Origin: Saprospiraceae bacterium
GTDB taxonomy: Bacteria > Bacteroidota > Bacteroidia > Bacteroidales > JAIPBB01
DNA: 21,735 bases
Assembly (NCBI GenBank): GCA_021739805.1
Contig: JAIPBB010000039.1
Location: 1 to 21,735, forward strand
Reading direction: 5' to 3'
Below, in pieces: positions 7,070 to 15,734 of this stretch. The notes beneath the pieces were generated by a model. It was not told where the DNA came from. It did not search any database and worked only from the letters and a program-made list of their open reading frames with translations. Made by a program: the position numbers and the translations under genes. Position 1 is the first letter of the stretch; each line of letters begins with the position of its first letter.

Positions 7070-8272
7070 ATGCGTTCAATCAACATCGGCGTTTTGTGGG
7101 GTACAGTGTACTCAGGTAATCAGGGTGTAAATGCACTAACCTATTCTATTATACATATGCTCAAAACAATTGCTGATAATAACAATATTAACATCAATTT
7201 TTGTTTAATTGGCACGCAGAATAAAGATATCCATTCTGGTTCCATCAGTATAAAAGCGAATACGATTAACTATGATTTTATTCCCTCTAAAACCTTTTAT
7301 CTGAATAGAATATATAATGTCTTTAATTTTAAAGTGTTCTCAAAATTAAAAGATATAGATATCATCTTTGATTTAAGTCAGGGAGATGGGTTTACAGATA
7401 TTTACGGATATAAAAGATTTTTCAACAATTGCTTATCTAAATTACTATTTATGATTTTGCGAAAGAAGATTGTTCTACTACCCCAAACTATTGGTCCATT
7501 CGAAGGTAAAATCTCTTTAATTTTAGCAAAATATATTTTGAATAGCGTACATACTATAATGGCTAGGGACACTTTAACTTATAATGAACTTGCTAGGTGG
7601 AATATAAATACATATTACGATGAGTACATAGATCTTGCCTTTTCGCTGCCATATTCTTTGCCTAATCCGAAAGTATCAGAGAGATTAAAAATTGGTATAA
7701 ATGTCTCTGGCTTACTCTACCGCGGAGGCTATAATGAAAATAATATGTTCCGGCTAAAAATGAATTACGCAAAATTTGTAAAAATGATGATCGGTAAATT
7801 TAGAGATCAAAATGACTTGAAAATTTATCTCATAGCCCATGTTTATGGTGAAAATATATCACTACAAGAGGACGATTCTATTTCAATAAAAGAATTGGCA
7901 AAATCTTTCGACGATGGCGAAAATATAGAAATTTCTCCGCCATTTAAGAGTCCGGTTGAGGCAAAATCATATATTGCGGAGATGGATTTACTAATTGGAT
8001 CGAGAATGCACGCTTGTATTGCTGCCTTTTCCGCTGGTGTTCCAATTATTGGTATTTCATATAGTAGGAAGTTTGAAGGACTCTTTGTCAATTTGCTGAA
8101 GTATAATTATATAATTGATGCAAGAGAGAACGATGAGATTGAAGCGTTAGCAAAGGTAAATGAATACGTTAATAAGCTATCTGAATTGAAAGAACACTGC
8201 CATGCTAGTCTTGAAATAATTACTAAGCAAAATCGAAAGATTGAAAATAAGTTGTTGGAAATTCTAAAATGA
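7070..8272 (+). CDS. Polysaccharide pyruvyl transferase family protein
   Basis: A 400-residue member of the CsaB/WcaK pyruvyl-transferase family (GT-B-like fold). Some members place ketal pyruvate groups on glycan residues using phosphoenolpyruvate. Visible motifs are a glycine/asparagine-rich N-terminus (GTVYSGNQGVNALTYS), LPQTIGPFEG, the ARDTLTYNEL segment, and the C-terminal signature GSRMHACIAAFSAGVPIIGI followed by SYSRKFEGLF. AAGGG lies upstream of the ATG. The stop overlaps the next start in an ATGA. Pairing with an FrhB-like gene is a recurring arrangement in polysaccharide loci, so the two probably act together. Some family members may transfer groups other than pyruvate, so the substrate is open. 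Confidence 0.9.
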   Translation: MRSINIGVLWGTVYSGNQGVNALTYSIIHMLKTIADNNNININFCLIGTQNKDIHSGSISIKANTINYDFIPSKTFYLNRIYNVFNFKVFSKLKDIDIIFDLSQGDGFTDIYGYKRFFNNCLSKLLFMILRKKIVLLPQTIGPFEGKISLILAKYILNSVHTIMARDTLTYNELARWNINTYYDEYIDLAFSLPYSLPNPKVSERLKIGINVSGLLYRGGYNENNMFRLKMNYAKFVKMMIGKFRDQNDLKIYLIAHVYGENISLQEDDSISIKELAKSFDDGENIEISPPFKSPVEAKSYIAEMDLLIGSRMHACIAAFSAGVPIIGISYSRKFEGLFVNLLKYNYIIDARENDEIEALAKVNEYVNKLSELKEHCHASLEIITKQNRKIENKLLEILK

Positions 8273-9474
8273 GCGAGTTTTTAATCAATGATCTTTCTGA
8301 ATCCAGTATATGTATTGGTTGCGGATTATGTGAGAGTGTTTTCGGTAATGAATTTGTAAAAATAACTGAAGACAGTGCAGGTTTTTTTGTTGCAAAACAA
8401 TCTAAGAGATTGGATGCTAATCAAATTAAGAAACTGAAAAAATGGTGTCCTGCCATTCGGGTTGAAAATCCAGTTGCTGGTACAAGAGAGGATTCATTAA
8501 TCTGGGGTAATTACGAATCAATTGCCTCCGGCTATGCTACAAATCCTGAAATGCGATTTAAAGGATCATCCGGGGGGGCCTTAAGTGCAGTTTTAAGTTA
8601 TTTAATTAACAGTATGAAATATGAGGGAGTTGTTCAGATTGGTCGGGCAGTAAACGAGGCAACAAGAAATTCAAACTTCTTCAGCACAAGTGATGATATG
8701 TTATTGCGGAATGCCGGCTCAAGATACAGTCCTAGTTCACCGTTAATTGACATTACCCGAATTATCGATAATCACAAAAAAATTGTAGTAGTAGGAAGGC
8801 CATGTGATATTTCGGCATTGAGACAATATCTCAATTCTATCCCCAAGTGTGATCTGGATGTTGTGCTGATTTCTTTCTTATGTGCGGGGACACCAAGCTT
8901 AAAAGGTACTGAGAAAATACTAAGTATGTTTAATCTGAATAAGAGCGATGTTGTTGAGTTCCGTTATCGAGGAGAGGGGTGGCCGGGAATGTCTTACGCT
9001 ATAGATAAATTGGGGAGAAAACATTCTTTATCATATGAAGATTCTTGGGGCAAAGTATTAAACAAACACTTGCAGTTTAGGTGCAAGATATGTCCGGATG
9101 GTGTAGGGTCATCAGCTGATATCACTTTTGGTGACGCTTGGGATAGTGATAGCGGTTATCCGGATTTCTCTGAAAAAGAGGGGCAAAGTCTTATTATATC
9201 ACGCACCTATCTTGGAAAAAAAATTATTGAATCAGCAGCTGAATTTGGTGCCATCAATTTGACTAAATTTGATGTTGGTAAACTGAGAACTATTCAGAAA
9301 TACCATTTGAATAAAAAAGGCTTGGTCTGGAGTAGATTAATAGCCTGGCGGTTACTTGGTAAATCTTATCCGAAATTTACGAATTTCAATTTGTACAAAT
9401 TATCTAGAATGATTCCAATTAAAATTACAATTTCGAATATGTTTGGGACGCTCAAGAGAATCGTCAAAATATGA
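8269..9474 (+). CDS. FrhB/FdhB-like coenzyme F420 hydrogenase beta-subunit family protein
   Basis: A 401-residue protein. Its N-terminal ferredoxin-like cysteine motif CIGCGLC (residues 15-21) is completed by a later KKWCP cysteine. The FrhB N- and C-domains follow, with GSSGGALSAVLSYL, VVGRPCDISALRQYL, SFLCAGTPS and the second cysteine pair CKICPDG leading into ADITFGDAWDSD. This is the form seen in polysaccharide loci next to pyruvyl transferases. It is not evidence of F420 use. The flavin/iron-sulfur protein may perform a redox step on the sugar or lipid-linked intermediate, but no function is established. ATGA overlaps couple it to both neighbours. Confidence 0.88.
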   Translation: MSEFLINDLSESSICIGCGLCESVFGNEFVKITEDSAGFFVAKQSKRLDANQIKKLKKWCPAIRVENPVAGTREDSLIWGNYESIASGYATNPEMRFKGSSGGALSAVLSYLINSMKYEGVVQIGRAVNEATRNSNFFSTSDDMLLRNAGSRYSPSSPLIDITRIIDNHKKIVVVGRPCDISALRQYLNSIPKCDLDVVLISFLCAGTPSLKGTEKILSMFNLNKSDVVEFRYRGEGWPGMSYAIDKLGRKHSLSYEDSWGKVLNKHLQFRCKICPDGVGSSADITFGDAWDSDSGYPDFSEKEGQSLIISRTYLGKKIIESAAEFGAINLTKFDVGKLRTIQKYHLNKKGLVWSRLIAWRLLGKSYPKFTNFNLYKLSRMIPIKITISNMFGTLKRIVKI

Positions 9475-10985
9475 TAAGTAAATTTAATAGAATTGTTAAA
9501 AATTCATCTTGGTTGTTTATTAGCAACCTGATCAATTCAATATCCAAAATAATCGTTGTCCCTTTATTGCTCTCATACTATGGAAAACTAGAATATGGAA
9601 TTATTGTTCTTGCCCTTTCACTTAATTCATATTTGAATATCACAAATCTCGGGATCCCACAGGGTCTGGTAAAATTTGTTTCTAGTAATATCGCAAAGAA
9701 CAATATTCAAACTGTAGTAAACTTGACGAATACAAGTTTCTCCCTTTTTTCGATTATAGGTGTATTAAATGCATTAATATTTTTTGGATTTGCAATTTTT
9801 GGTATAAGTTTTTTCAAAGTTGATGCGGTTGTAATTTATGAGTTCCGCATTGTACTTGTATTAAGTGGGATTTCCGTGCTAATCTCTTGGCCATTTTCAA
9901 TTCTCGACCAATTATTAAATTCACTTGAGGATATTGCATGGTTGTCAAAACTGAAAATAATTTCTTATGTACTACAAATAATCGTTACAATTTTGAGCAT
10001 TTGGCTTGAAGTAAACATTGTCTATTATTTTGTTCTCTATCTTCTGAGTCGGAACATAATCATACCAAACAAATTGTTGAGGTGGTATAAAATTTCCGGT
10101 GTTAATTATAGGATTAAATTTGCATGGGTTTGGGAAGATTTCAGAGAGGTATTCTTCTATGGAATGGGAATATTGATGATTGGGATCTCTCAATCAATTG
10201 CATTTGGCTTAAGACCTATCGTATTAGCTTTTAGGGAGTCAAGTGGATTAAATGTATTAGCCGATTATCAAATAATTTTCACAATCGCAAGTGGTGTAAC
10301 ACTATTTAATGGAGTTATTTTAACTACACTTCTACCAGCTTCAGCAAAAGCATATGCAACGAACGACGATGGCTCCTTAAATAAGATTATGGATGGGGCT
10401 ACTAGATATTCATGGTTTTTCATATCGTATATCATTGCTGTAATTTACCTAAACTCTGAAATTATAATTAATCTTTATGTTGGGAAAGAATATCTTCATC
10501 TTGTACCAGCATTACGGATATGGCTATTATCATTTGGATTTTTATATTTGAGTGCGGTCGCAAGTATAGTTCTAGCTTCTGGGAGGATAAAATTATTAAC
10601 AATCACAAGTCCCATTAATGCAATAATATCTTTAACAATCCTGTGGATTCTTGCACCAAAATATGGTGTAGAGGCTGCTGCAATATCAACATTAGCATAC
10701 TATTTGTTGCAGTTTATAGTCTATCATATATATTATTTGCCCAAGATATTAAAAATAAATTCATTGAAATATCTTACTCAAAAATTTGCACCTCCAGTGT
10801 TTGCAGCAACTATAATGGTATTCCTCCCTGCAATAGTATTAAATTTGACAAACGATTTTAGTTTGCAGGTTATGATCCTAAAAACAATAATTGGAACAAT
10901 TTTGTTCGTTCTATTAAATCTAATATACTATATAAAACCGTTTGAACTTAAGAAAATTATTTTTGCGATAGTTGGGAAAATATGA
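9471..10985 (+). CDS. Wzx-like oligosaccharide flippase (MOP superfamily)
   Basis: A 504-residue, highly hydrophobic protein with about 12-14 predicted membrane helices. Its N-terminal FNRIVKNSSWLFISNLINSI, followed by PLLLSYYGKLEYGIIVLALS and LGIPQGLVKFVS, is typical of polysaccharide-biosynthesis flippases. The family translocates undecaprenyl-linked repeat units from the cytoplasmic to the periplasmic face. It starts inside the FrhB-like stop (ATGA) and overlaps the acyltransferase start region. Its place beside Wzz-like and Wzy-like genes supports a Wzx/Wzy-dependent system. The repeat-unit substrate cannot be read from sequence. Confidence 0.88.
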   Translation: MISKFNRIVKNSSWLFISNLINSISKIIVVPLLLSYYGKLEYGIIVLALSLNSYLNITNLGIPQGLVKFVSSNIAKNNIQTVVNLTNTSFSLFSIIGVLNALIFFGFAIFGISFFKVDAVVIYEFRIVLVLSGISVLISWPFSILDQLLNSLEDIAWLSKLKIISYVLQIIVTILSIWLEVNIVYYFVLYLLSRNIIIPNKLLRWYKISGVNYRIKFAWVWEDFREVFFYGMGILMIGISQSIAFGLRPIVLAFRESSGLNVLADYQIIFTIASGVTLFNGVILTTLLPASAKAYATNDDGSLNKIMDGATRYSWFFISYIIAVIYLNSEIIINLYVGKEYLHLVPALRIWLLSFGFLYLSAVASIVLASGRIKLLTITSPINAIISLTILWILAPKYGVEAAAISTLAYYLLQFIVYHIYYLPKILKINSLKYLTQKFAPPVFAATIMVFLPAIVLNLTNDFSLQVMILKTIIGTILFVLLNLIYYIKPFELKKIIFAIVGKI

Positions 10986-11610
10986 TTTGAAGAGATTCTT
11001 GCTACATACAATTGAATTCGTTTATTTCATCAAAAGTAAAAGACTAAGGAAATTATTGGAAACATTAGTTTATTCTCTTGATGGAGGACAAATGTGGTCG
11101 ACCTCTATTAGGCGAATTTATAAAAAATACCATTTAATTAATATAGGATATGGAACTTATGGGGGCATTTTTAATAGAAGAAATGTCCCCAGGAATACAA
11201 CCATTGGGAACTACTGTTCAGTAGCTCCCAATATTAGGATATTTAATGCAAACCATCCCAAAGAACAATTCACTTTACACCCTCTTTTTTATAATCCAAA
11301 AGCAGGTTTTGTTAAAGATGATAGATTAACACGATCTAAACTTATTATTGGGAATGATGTATGGATAGGGGAATGGGTGATAATACTGCCAAGTTGTACT
11401 CATATTGGTGATGGTTCAATAATCGGAGCAGGTAGTGTTGTAACAAAAAATGTTCCGGAATATTCGATAGTTGTGGGTAATCCGGCTAAAGTTATCAGTC
11501 GTAGATTTGACCCAAAGGCAATGGCATTTCTGAAATTGAGTAAATGGTGGGAGTTAGATAAAGACGAATTGAGCAAAAATGAAATGAAATTTAACAGCAT
11601 AAACCCGTAA
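10972..11610 (+). CDS. Hexapeptide-repeat (CatB-related) O-acyltransferase
   Basis: A 212-residue left-handed beta-helix acyltransferase. After a helical N-terminus, hexapeptide repeats run from GTYGGIF through TTIGNYCSVAPNIRIF. The active-site histidine is probably in NANHPKEQF. Later coils include LIIGNDVWIGEWVIILPSC, HIGDGSIIGAGSVVTKNVP and the C-terminal VGNPAKVISRRFD. It probably transfers acetyl from acetyl-CoA to a glycan hydroxyl. The start is uncertain: TTG at 10972 gives the longest form, and TTG at 10987 is another option with a GGGAA about 8 bases upstream. The only nearby ATG (10982) is out of frame. It overlaps the flippase end. Confidence 0.86.
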   Translation: MGKYDLKRFLLHTIEFVYFIKSKRLRKLLETLVYSLDGGQMWSTSIRRIYKKYHLINIGYGTYGGIFNRRNVPRNTTIGNYCSVAPNIRIFNANHPKEQFTLHPLFYNPKAGFVKDDRLTRSKLIIGNDVWIGEWVIILPSCTHIGDGSIIGAGSVVTKNVPEYSIVVGNPAKVISRRFDPKAMAFLKLSKWWELDKDELSKNEMKFNSINP

Positions 11611-11615
11611 GCACA

Positions 11616-12980
11616 TTGATTTTATTACAAATTATTTTTGTTTTTTCATTCATCGCTTTACTTAAGAACAATCCAAAGGGAAGTATTAAACTGTATATTT
11701 GGATTTTACCATTCCTCCATCCAAATTTAGCCTTAATAAATCTACCCAGCTTACCGTTAATAACGATGCAAAGGGCGCTAATATTCGTTTTATCAAGTCA
11801 TTTTATTGTATTGTATCTTCTTAATGAAGACTTTAAAGCTAAGATCGCAAACTTTCCATTTCGAATCGGAATCAAAACTCTTGGTATTTCATTATTACTT
11901 GTCACACTGTTTAGCAAAATGCCATTTTTTTCAAGTTTATTTAATTACATCTCTATTTTGGTTGAATATTTAATAATCTTTGTTTTGGTCTGGAATGTTT
12001 TTGAATCAGAAGATGAAATTAAGAATGTTTTTGATGGTTTGTTCATCTCCTTTCTGGTGATCACATTTTATGGTCTTTTCACTAAAATATTTCAAGTAAA
12101 TCCTTACTTGAATCTTGTAAATACTGAAGGGTTTCGGGATATTAGTTTTTCCTACGATGATATTGTGAGGGGAAACATTTTCGGCCGAATTCAATCAGTG
12201 TTCTATCATCCAATATCCTATGGCGGATTTATGGCTTTGCTAATGCCATTCGTTTTCTGGAGGATATTTCATGCAGATTATGATATCAAAAACATTTTAT
12301 TATATCTTTTGATTATATTATTAGTCCTTAATATATTTTTAACAAATTCAAGATCTCCCATAATTTTTGTGTTAATTGCTTTATCTGGATTTATATTTAC
12401 TAAACAAATTAAAAATATCATAAAATATGGAATTCCTTTAATTGGAGTTGTTTTCATATTGATGATATTAAGCGGATCATTAAATGATTATTTTACAACT
12501 ATAAAAGGTGCTGTGTTCTTTTGGGATGAAGAAATTGAACTTGAAATTGGGGGGAGTTCAATCTTAAGCAGGGAATTAGCATTATTAACTGCCCTTGGAT
12601 ATTTTCTACAACATCCATTTACCGGGCACGGACTGACAATGCTGAGGGAAATAGTAAAATTTCAGACTGATCCATTCCTCGGCAATGCTCCAAGTTTTTT
12701 ATTTGAATTATTAGTTGATACAGGGCTTGCTGGTATTGTTGGCTACTCAGTATTATTCAGCAATATCCTCTTAAAATATAAAGGGTTTTTGTCGACAAAT
12801 CTTTCAGAAGAAACTTTAGATTTAATTAAGATTACCATCACAACCATCATTGGTTACATTGTGTTCATAAACATTACGGGAGAATTAAATACTTTTAGTT
12901 TCTTTCTAATTCTAGTAGCACTTACTTCAAAGTACTGTCAATTGAGCCAGAATAATATATTAATGTCAAATGAAGCTTAA
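11616..12980 (+). CDS. O-antigen polymerase/ligase-like membrane protein (Wzy/WaaL type)
   Basis: A 454-residue polytopic membrane protein with about 11-12 hydrophobic helices. A central loop motif, TNSRSPIIFVLIALSGF, is typical of the O-antigen ligase/polymerase superfamily. A later periplasmic segment, FLQHPFTGHGLTMLREI, includes the GHG signature. Location beside flippase and Wzz-like genes favours polymerase (Wzy) over ligase. The start is a TTG, five bases after the acyltransferase stop. No in-frame ATG gives a better N-terminus. Its end overlaps the next gene by 11 bases, suggesting coupled translation. Confidence 0.85.
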   Translation: MILLQIIFVFSFIALLKNNPKGSIKLYIWILPFLHPNLALINLPSLPLITMQRALIFVLSSHFIVLYLLNEDFKAKIANFPFRIGIKTLGISLLLVTLFSKMPFFSSLFNYISILVEYLIIFVLVWNVFESEDEIKNVFDGLFISFLVITFYGLFTKIFQVNPYLNLVNTEGFRDISFSYDDIVRGNIFGRIQSVFYHPISYGGFMALLMPFVFWRIFHADYDIKNILLYLLIILLVLNIFLTNSRSPIIFVLIALSGFIFTKQIKNIIKYGIPLIGVVFILMILSGSLNDYFTTIKGAVFFWDEEIELEIGGSSILSRELALLTALGYFLQHPFTGHGLTMLREIVKFQTDPFLGNAPSFLFELLVDTGLAGIVGYSVLFSNILLKYKGFLSTNLSEETLDLIKITITTIIGYIVFINITGELNTFSFFLILVALTSKYCQLSQNNILMSNEA

Positions 12981-13863
12981 GCTGGCTATAATTTTAGTGA
13001 ACTGGGAGCGTCAAGATGACACTTTAGAATGCCTTGACAGTATTGCAAAATTTCTACCAGACACAAACAACTATTTTGTTGTACTAGTTGATAACGGATC
13101 TAAAGAAGGAATCTCCAAAATTTTAAATAGTGAATTTGTTTTTGATATTAAAATTATCCAAAATGATAGCAATCTGGGTTTCACAGGTGGAAATAATATT
13201 GGAATAATAGAAGCCAAAAAATATAATCCCAATCTTATAATGTTATTAAATAATGATACAACACTTGTAGATAATTCGATTGAGAAAGCTGTTGTTTGTT
13301 TTGAGAATAATCTGAAGTTGGGAGTCATCGGTCTGATCAATTATTACTATGACTCACCAGATATAATATGGCAAGCTGGCTTTAAACTGAGAATGAAAGA
13401 TCTTAAGCCATTTCCAATTGCTCCTAATGTTTCAAATGAGCCTATTGAACAAGTTGATTTTGTACCCGGCTCTAGCATGATCATTAGGAATGAACTACTG
13501 ACTGAAACGGAAGTACTGGATGAAAACTATTTCGCCTATTGGGAAGATGTGGATCTTTGTCATTTTATTAAACGGAAGGGCTACCTTGTTTCTTTTTTGA
13601 ATAATTCACGCATTTTGCATAAAGTAAAAAAATCAACGAATACTAACTTACACTTATATTTAAGTGTAAGAAACCAACTTTATTTCTTAAAAAAATATTC
13701 TTCTACAATAAAAACATTTTTGCATCAAATACGTATTGTCGCAAAATATTTAATTAAATATCTTATTGGAAAAGAAAATCGGCAAATAAAAATAATATAT
13801 TTTGCAATAAAGGATTTCAATATGAATAAATATAAAAACTTTAGAATAAATGAGTTCATTTAG
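12970..13863 (+). CDS. Family 2 glycosyltransferase (rhamnosyltransferase-like)
   Basis: A 297-residue GT-A enzyme. The N-terminal beta-strand LAIILVNW leads to VDNGS at residues 40-44. NDSNLGFTGGNNIGI and the metal-binding LLNNDTTLV (NND at 94-96) follow. The acceptor-side motifs are PGSSMIIRNELL and YFAYWEDVDLCHFIKRKGY, of the WbbL type. It transfers a sugar from a nucleotide donor to the growing lipid-linked repeat unit at the cytoplasmic membrane. It is the only unmistakable glycosyltransferase in the window. The C-terminal ~60 residues are Lys/Ile-rich and poorly conserved in appearance. Donor and linkage are not predictable. Confidence 0.93.
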   Translation: MKLKLAIILVNWERQDDTLECLDSIAKFLPDTNNYFVVLVDNGSKEGISKILNSEFVFDIKIIQNDSNLGFTGGNNIGIIEAKKYNPNLIMLLNNDTTLVDNSIEKAVVCFENNLKLGVIGLINYYYDSPDIIWQAGFKLRMKDLKPFPIAPNVSNEPIEQVDFVPGSSMIIRNELLTETEVLDENYFAYWEDVDLCHFIKRKGYLVSFLNNSRILHKVKKSTNTNLHLYLSVRNQLYFLKKYSSTIKTFLHQIRIVAKYLIKYLIGKENRQIKIIYFAIKDFNMNKYKNFRINEFI

Positions 13864-13878
13864 TAATATATAGATTAG

Positions 13879-14970
13879 ATGAAAAACACATTTATTAAAA
13901 TAAAATATATTCTAAGTGAAGAAGGCTTAACTGTTTTCATTATACGTCTAGGCAAAGTGTTGATCGTTAAAGTAAGGCGCTTATTCTCATTTAACAAAGA
14001 AATAATTTTTAAATGGACTAAATTAAAAAATATTCACAAGGGCAAAAGAGCCTTTCTCATTGGTAATGGGCCAAGCTTAAATCGATTACCGCTCTATTTG
14101 CTCAGAAATGAACATAGTATTGGTTTTAATCGTATTAATCTACTCGAAGAGCGTCTGAATTGGGTACCAAATTTTTATTGTACAATAGATGATAGAGTGT
14201 TGTTAGATTCCGTCGATGAAATACAAAATAATCTTTCTAAATATGAGGCTGCATTTTTACCCGATATTCATCCATATAATATCAACTTTAAGAAAAAATT
14301 CGTTGAGAAAGATAATTTGTTTTGGCTGTTTTTGGAGAAGTTGAATTTTTCAATGAATCTTCCATATGCCGGAATTAATAAAACGGTTGCGAATGTTGGT
14401 CTTCAAATCCTTGCATATTTGGGATTCTCTCCTATATACATAATTGGAGTTGACCTTGACTATAAGAGCCAGGTAAGCGCTAAGAATGAAACTACAAGAG
14501 ACGTTGTCGCCAATGACGACGACGACCCGAATCATTTTGATCCAAGATATTTCGGGAAAGGAAGAAATTATCATCAGCCCAGGATGGAGGAAACATTTCT
14601 CAAGTTTGATGATGCTCGGAAATTTTTTGATTCACAGAACATAAATGTATTTAATGCAGGAATTGGTGGAAAATTAGAGTCTTTCAAGAGAGTTAAGTTT
14701 GAAGATTTGTTTAATTATACAGACGATGAAATGAAAATATTATTTCTAAAGACCTTCTCCGCAATGGAAAATATTTTATCATTGGAAGACTTCAAAATAT
14801 TGGATGATTTGGATGGATGGAATCCTGATATGGAAAAATTTTCTGTACCCACGGATGTTGGTGTTAGGCTTATTAATAAAGCAATTTTTACACATATTCC
14901 ACATGGCCCTTTCAAGAACAGATATTACTTCGTAAAGAGGACAAATAATGATAATGCCGAATATAGTTAA
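13879..14970 (+). CDS. DUF115 / 6-hydroxymethylpterin diphosphokinase MptE-like protein
   Basis: A 363-residue protein with the PF01973-like core. KGKRAFLIGNGPSLNRL (glycine-rich loop at residues 62-67) leads to EHSIGFNRINLLEE and PNFYCTIDDRVLL. The second half-site is NVGLQILAYLGFSPIYIIGVDLDYK. Archaeal MptE makes a pterin diphosphate. Bacterial relatives in surface-glycan loci probably have other roles, possibly glycosyl- or phosphotransfer. The GNGPSL loop also resembles that of Campylobacter CstI-type sialyltransferases, but the rest fits DUF115 better. About 40 basic N-terminal residues could contact membrane or substrate. Its last 23 bases overlap the aldolase gene. Domain call firm, function open. 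Confidence 0.8.
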   Translation: MKNTFIKIKYILSEEGLTVFIIRLGKVLIVKVRRLFSFNKEIIFKWTKLKNIHKGKRAFLIGNGPSLNRLPLYLLRNEHSIGFNRINLLEERLNWVPNFYCTIDDRVLLDSVDEIQNNLSKYEAAFLPDIHPYNINFKKKFVEKDNLFWLFLEKLNFSMNLPYAGINKTVANVGLQILAYLGFSPIYIIGVDLDYKSQVSAKNETTRDVVANDDDDPNHFDPRYFGKGRNYHQPRMEETFLKFDDARKFFDSQNINVFNAGIGGKLESFKRVKFEDLFNYTDDEMKILFLKTFSAMENILSLEDFKILDDLDGWNPDMEKFSVPTDVGVRLINKAIFTHIPHGPFKNRYYFVKRTNNDNAEYS

Positions 14971-15721
14971 GGAAAAGCTGACAAATAAATTGCTAACGAT
15001 CGGATCCTGGATTTCATTTGGATATACACCAATTTGTGAAATTATGTGTTCGGCAGGATTTGATTGGTTAGTTATTGATATGGAGCACACCTCAATTGAT
15101 TATGAAAAAGCTCAAGAATTGATACAGATAATTTCTCTATCGAACAATGTCCCACTAGTTCGTGTGGGAAAGAATGACGAATTAATTATTAAAAGAATCA
15201 TGGATTCCGGAGCTCATGGAGTAGTAGTTCCAATGGTTAATAACCGACTAGAAGCAGAAATGGCTGTAAATGCGGTCAAGTATCCACCCATTGGTAAAAG
15301 AGGTGTTGGCCTATTCAGAGCACAAAATTATGGACTGGGATTTAGCGACTACTATTCTTGGGTTCAAGAAAATTCCATTGTAATCGTACAAATCGAACAC
15401 ATCGACGGACTCAACAATATCGATGAAATATTATCGGTTGATGGAGTTGATGGATTTATTATTGGTCCGTATGATCTCTCAGCTTCGCTTGGCAAACCAG
15501 GAGAATTTAATGATCCTGAAGTTGCGTCTGCGTTTGCCTACGCTTCATCAAAATTGAAAGACTCTCCAAAGGTTGGAGGATTTCACGTTGTTCACAGCAA
15601 CCATGAATTACTGAAATCAAAAATCGAGGAAGGATTTAAATTTATTGCATATGGAGATGATATGGTGTTTTTTGCTGAAAAAATTCGTGATGAAAAGTCA
15701 GCTATTAGTAATATTATTTAA
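14948..15721 (+). CDS. HpcH/HpaI family class II aldolase
   Basis: A 257-residue TIM-barrel protein of the HpcH/HpaI family, which performs metal-dependent retro-aldol or aldol reactions with pyruvate or related 2-oxoacids. Recognisable residues are the DMEH signature at 44-47 (catalytic His), the Arg in PLVRVG, the metal Glu in VQIEHIDGL, and the metal Asp in IIGPYDLSASLG. AGAGG lies 7 bases before the ATG at 14948, inside the preceding gene. It begins the eight-gene cassette and precedes a 2-hydroxyacid dehydrogenase by 13 bases. In this context a biosynthetic aldol addition to a sugar aldehyde is plausible but unproven. Confidence 0.9.
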   Translation: MIMPNIVKEKLTNKLLTIGSWISFGYTPICEIMCSAGFDWLVIDMEHTSIDYEKAQELIQIISLSNNVPLVRVGKNDELIIKRIMDSGAHGVVVPMVNNRLEAEMAVNAVKYPPIGKRGVGLFRAQNYGLGFSDYYSWVQENSIVIVQIEHIDGLNNIDEILSVDGVDGFIIGPYDLSASLGKPGEFNDPEVASAFAYASSKLKDSPKVGGFHVVHSNHELLKSKIEEGFKFIAYGDDMVFFAEKIRDEKSAISNII

Positions 15722-15734
15722 AAGGAGTTAATTG

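Noticed and set aside
8269..9474. F420-reducing hydrogenase subunit, indicating methanogen-type metabolism
   Set aside because: The FrhB-like family is widespread in bacterial glycan loci. No other F420 or hydrogenase gene is present.
14779..15090. Minus-strand open frames such as 14779-15090, 2661-2939 and 19103-19426
   Set aside because: Each lies antisense to a well-supported plus-strand gene and its translation shows no recognisable domain.
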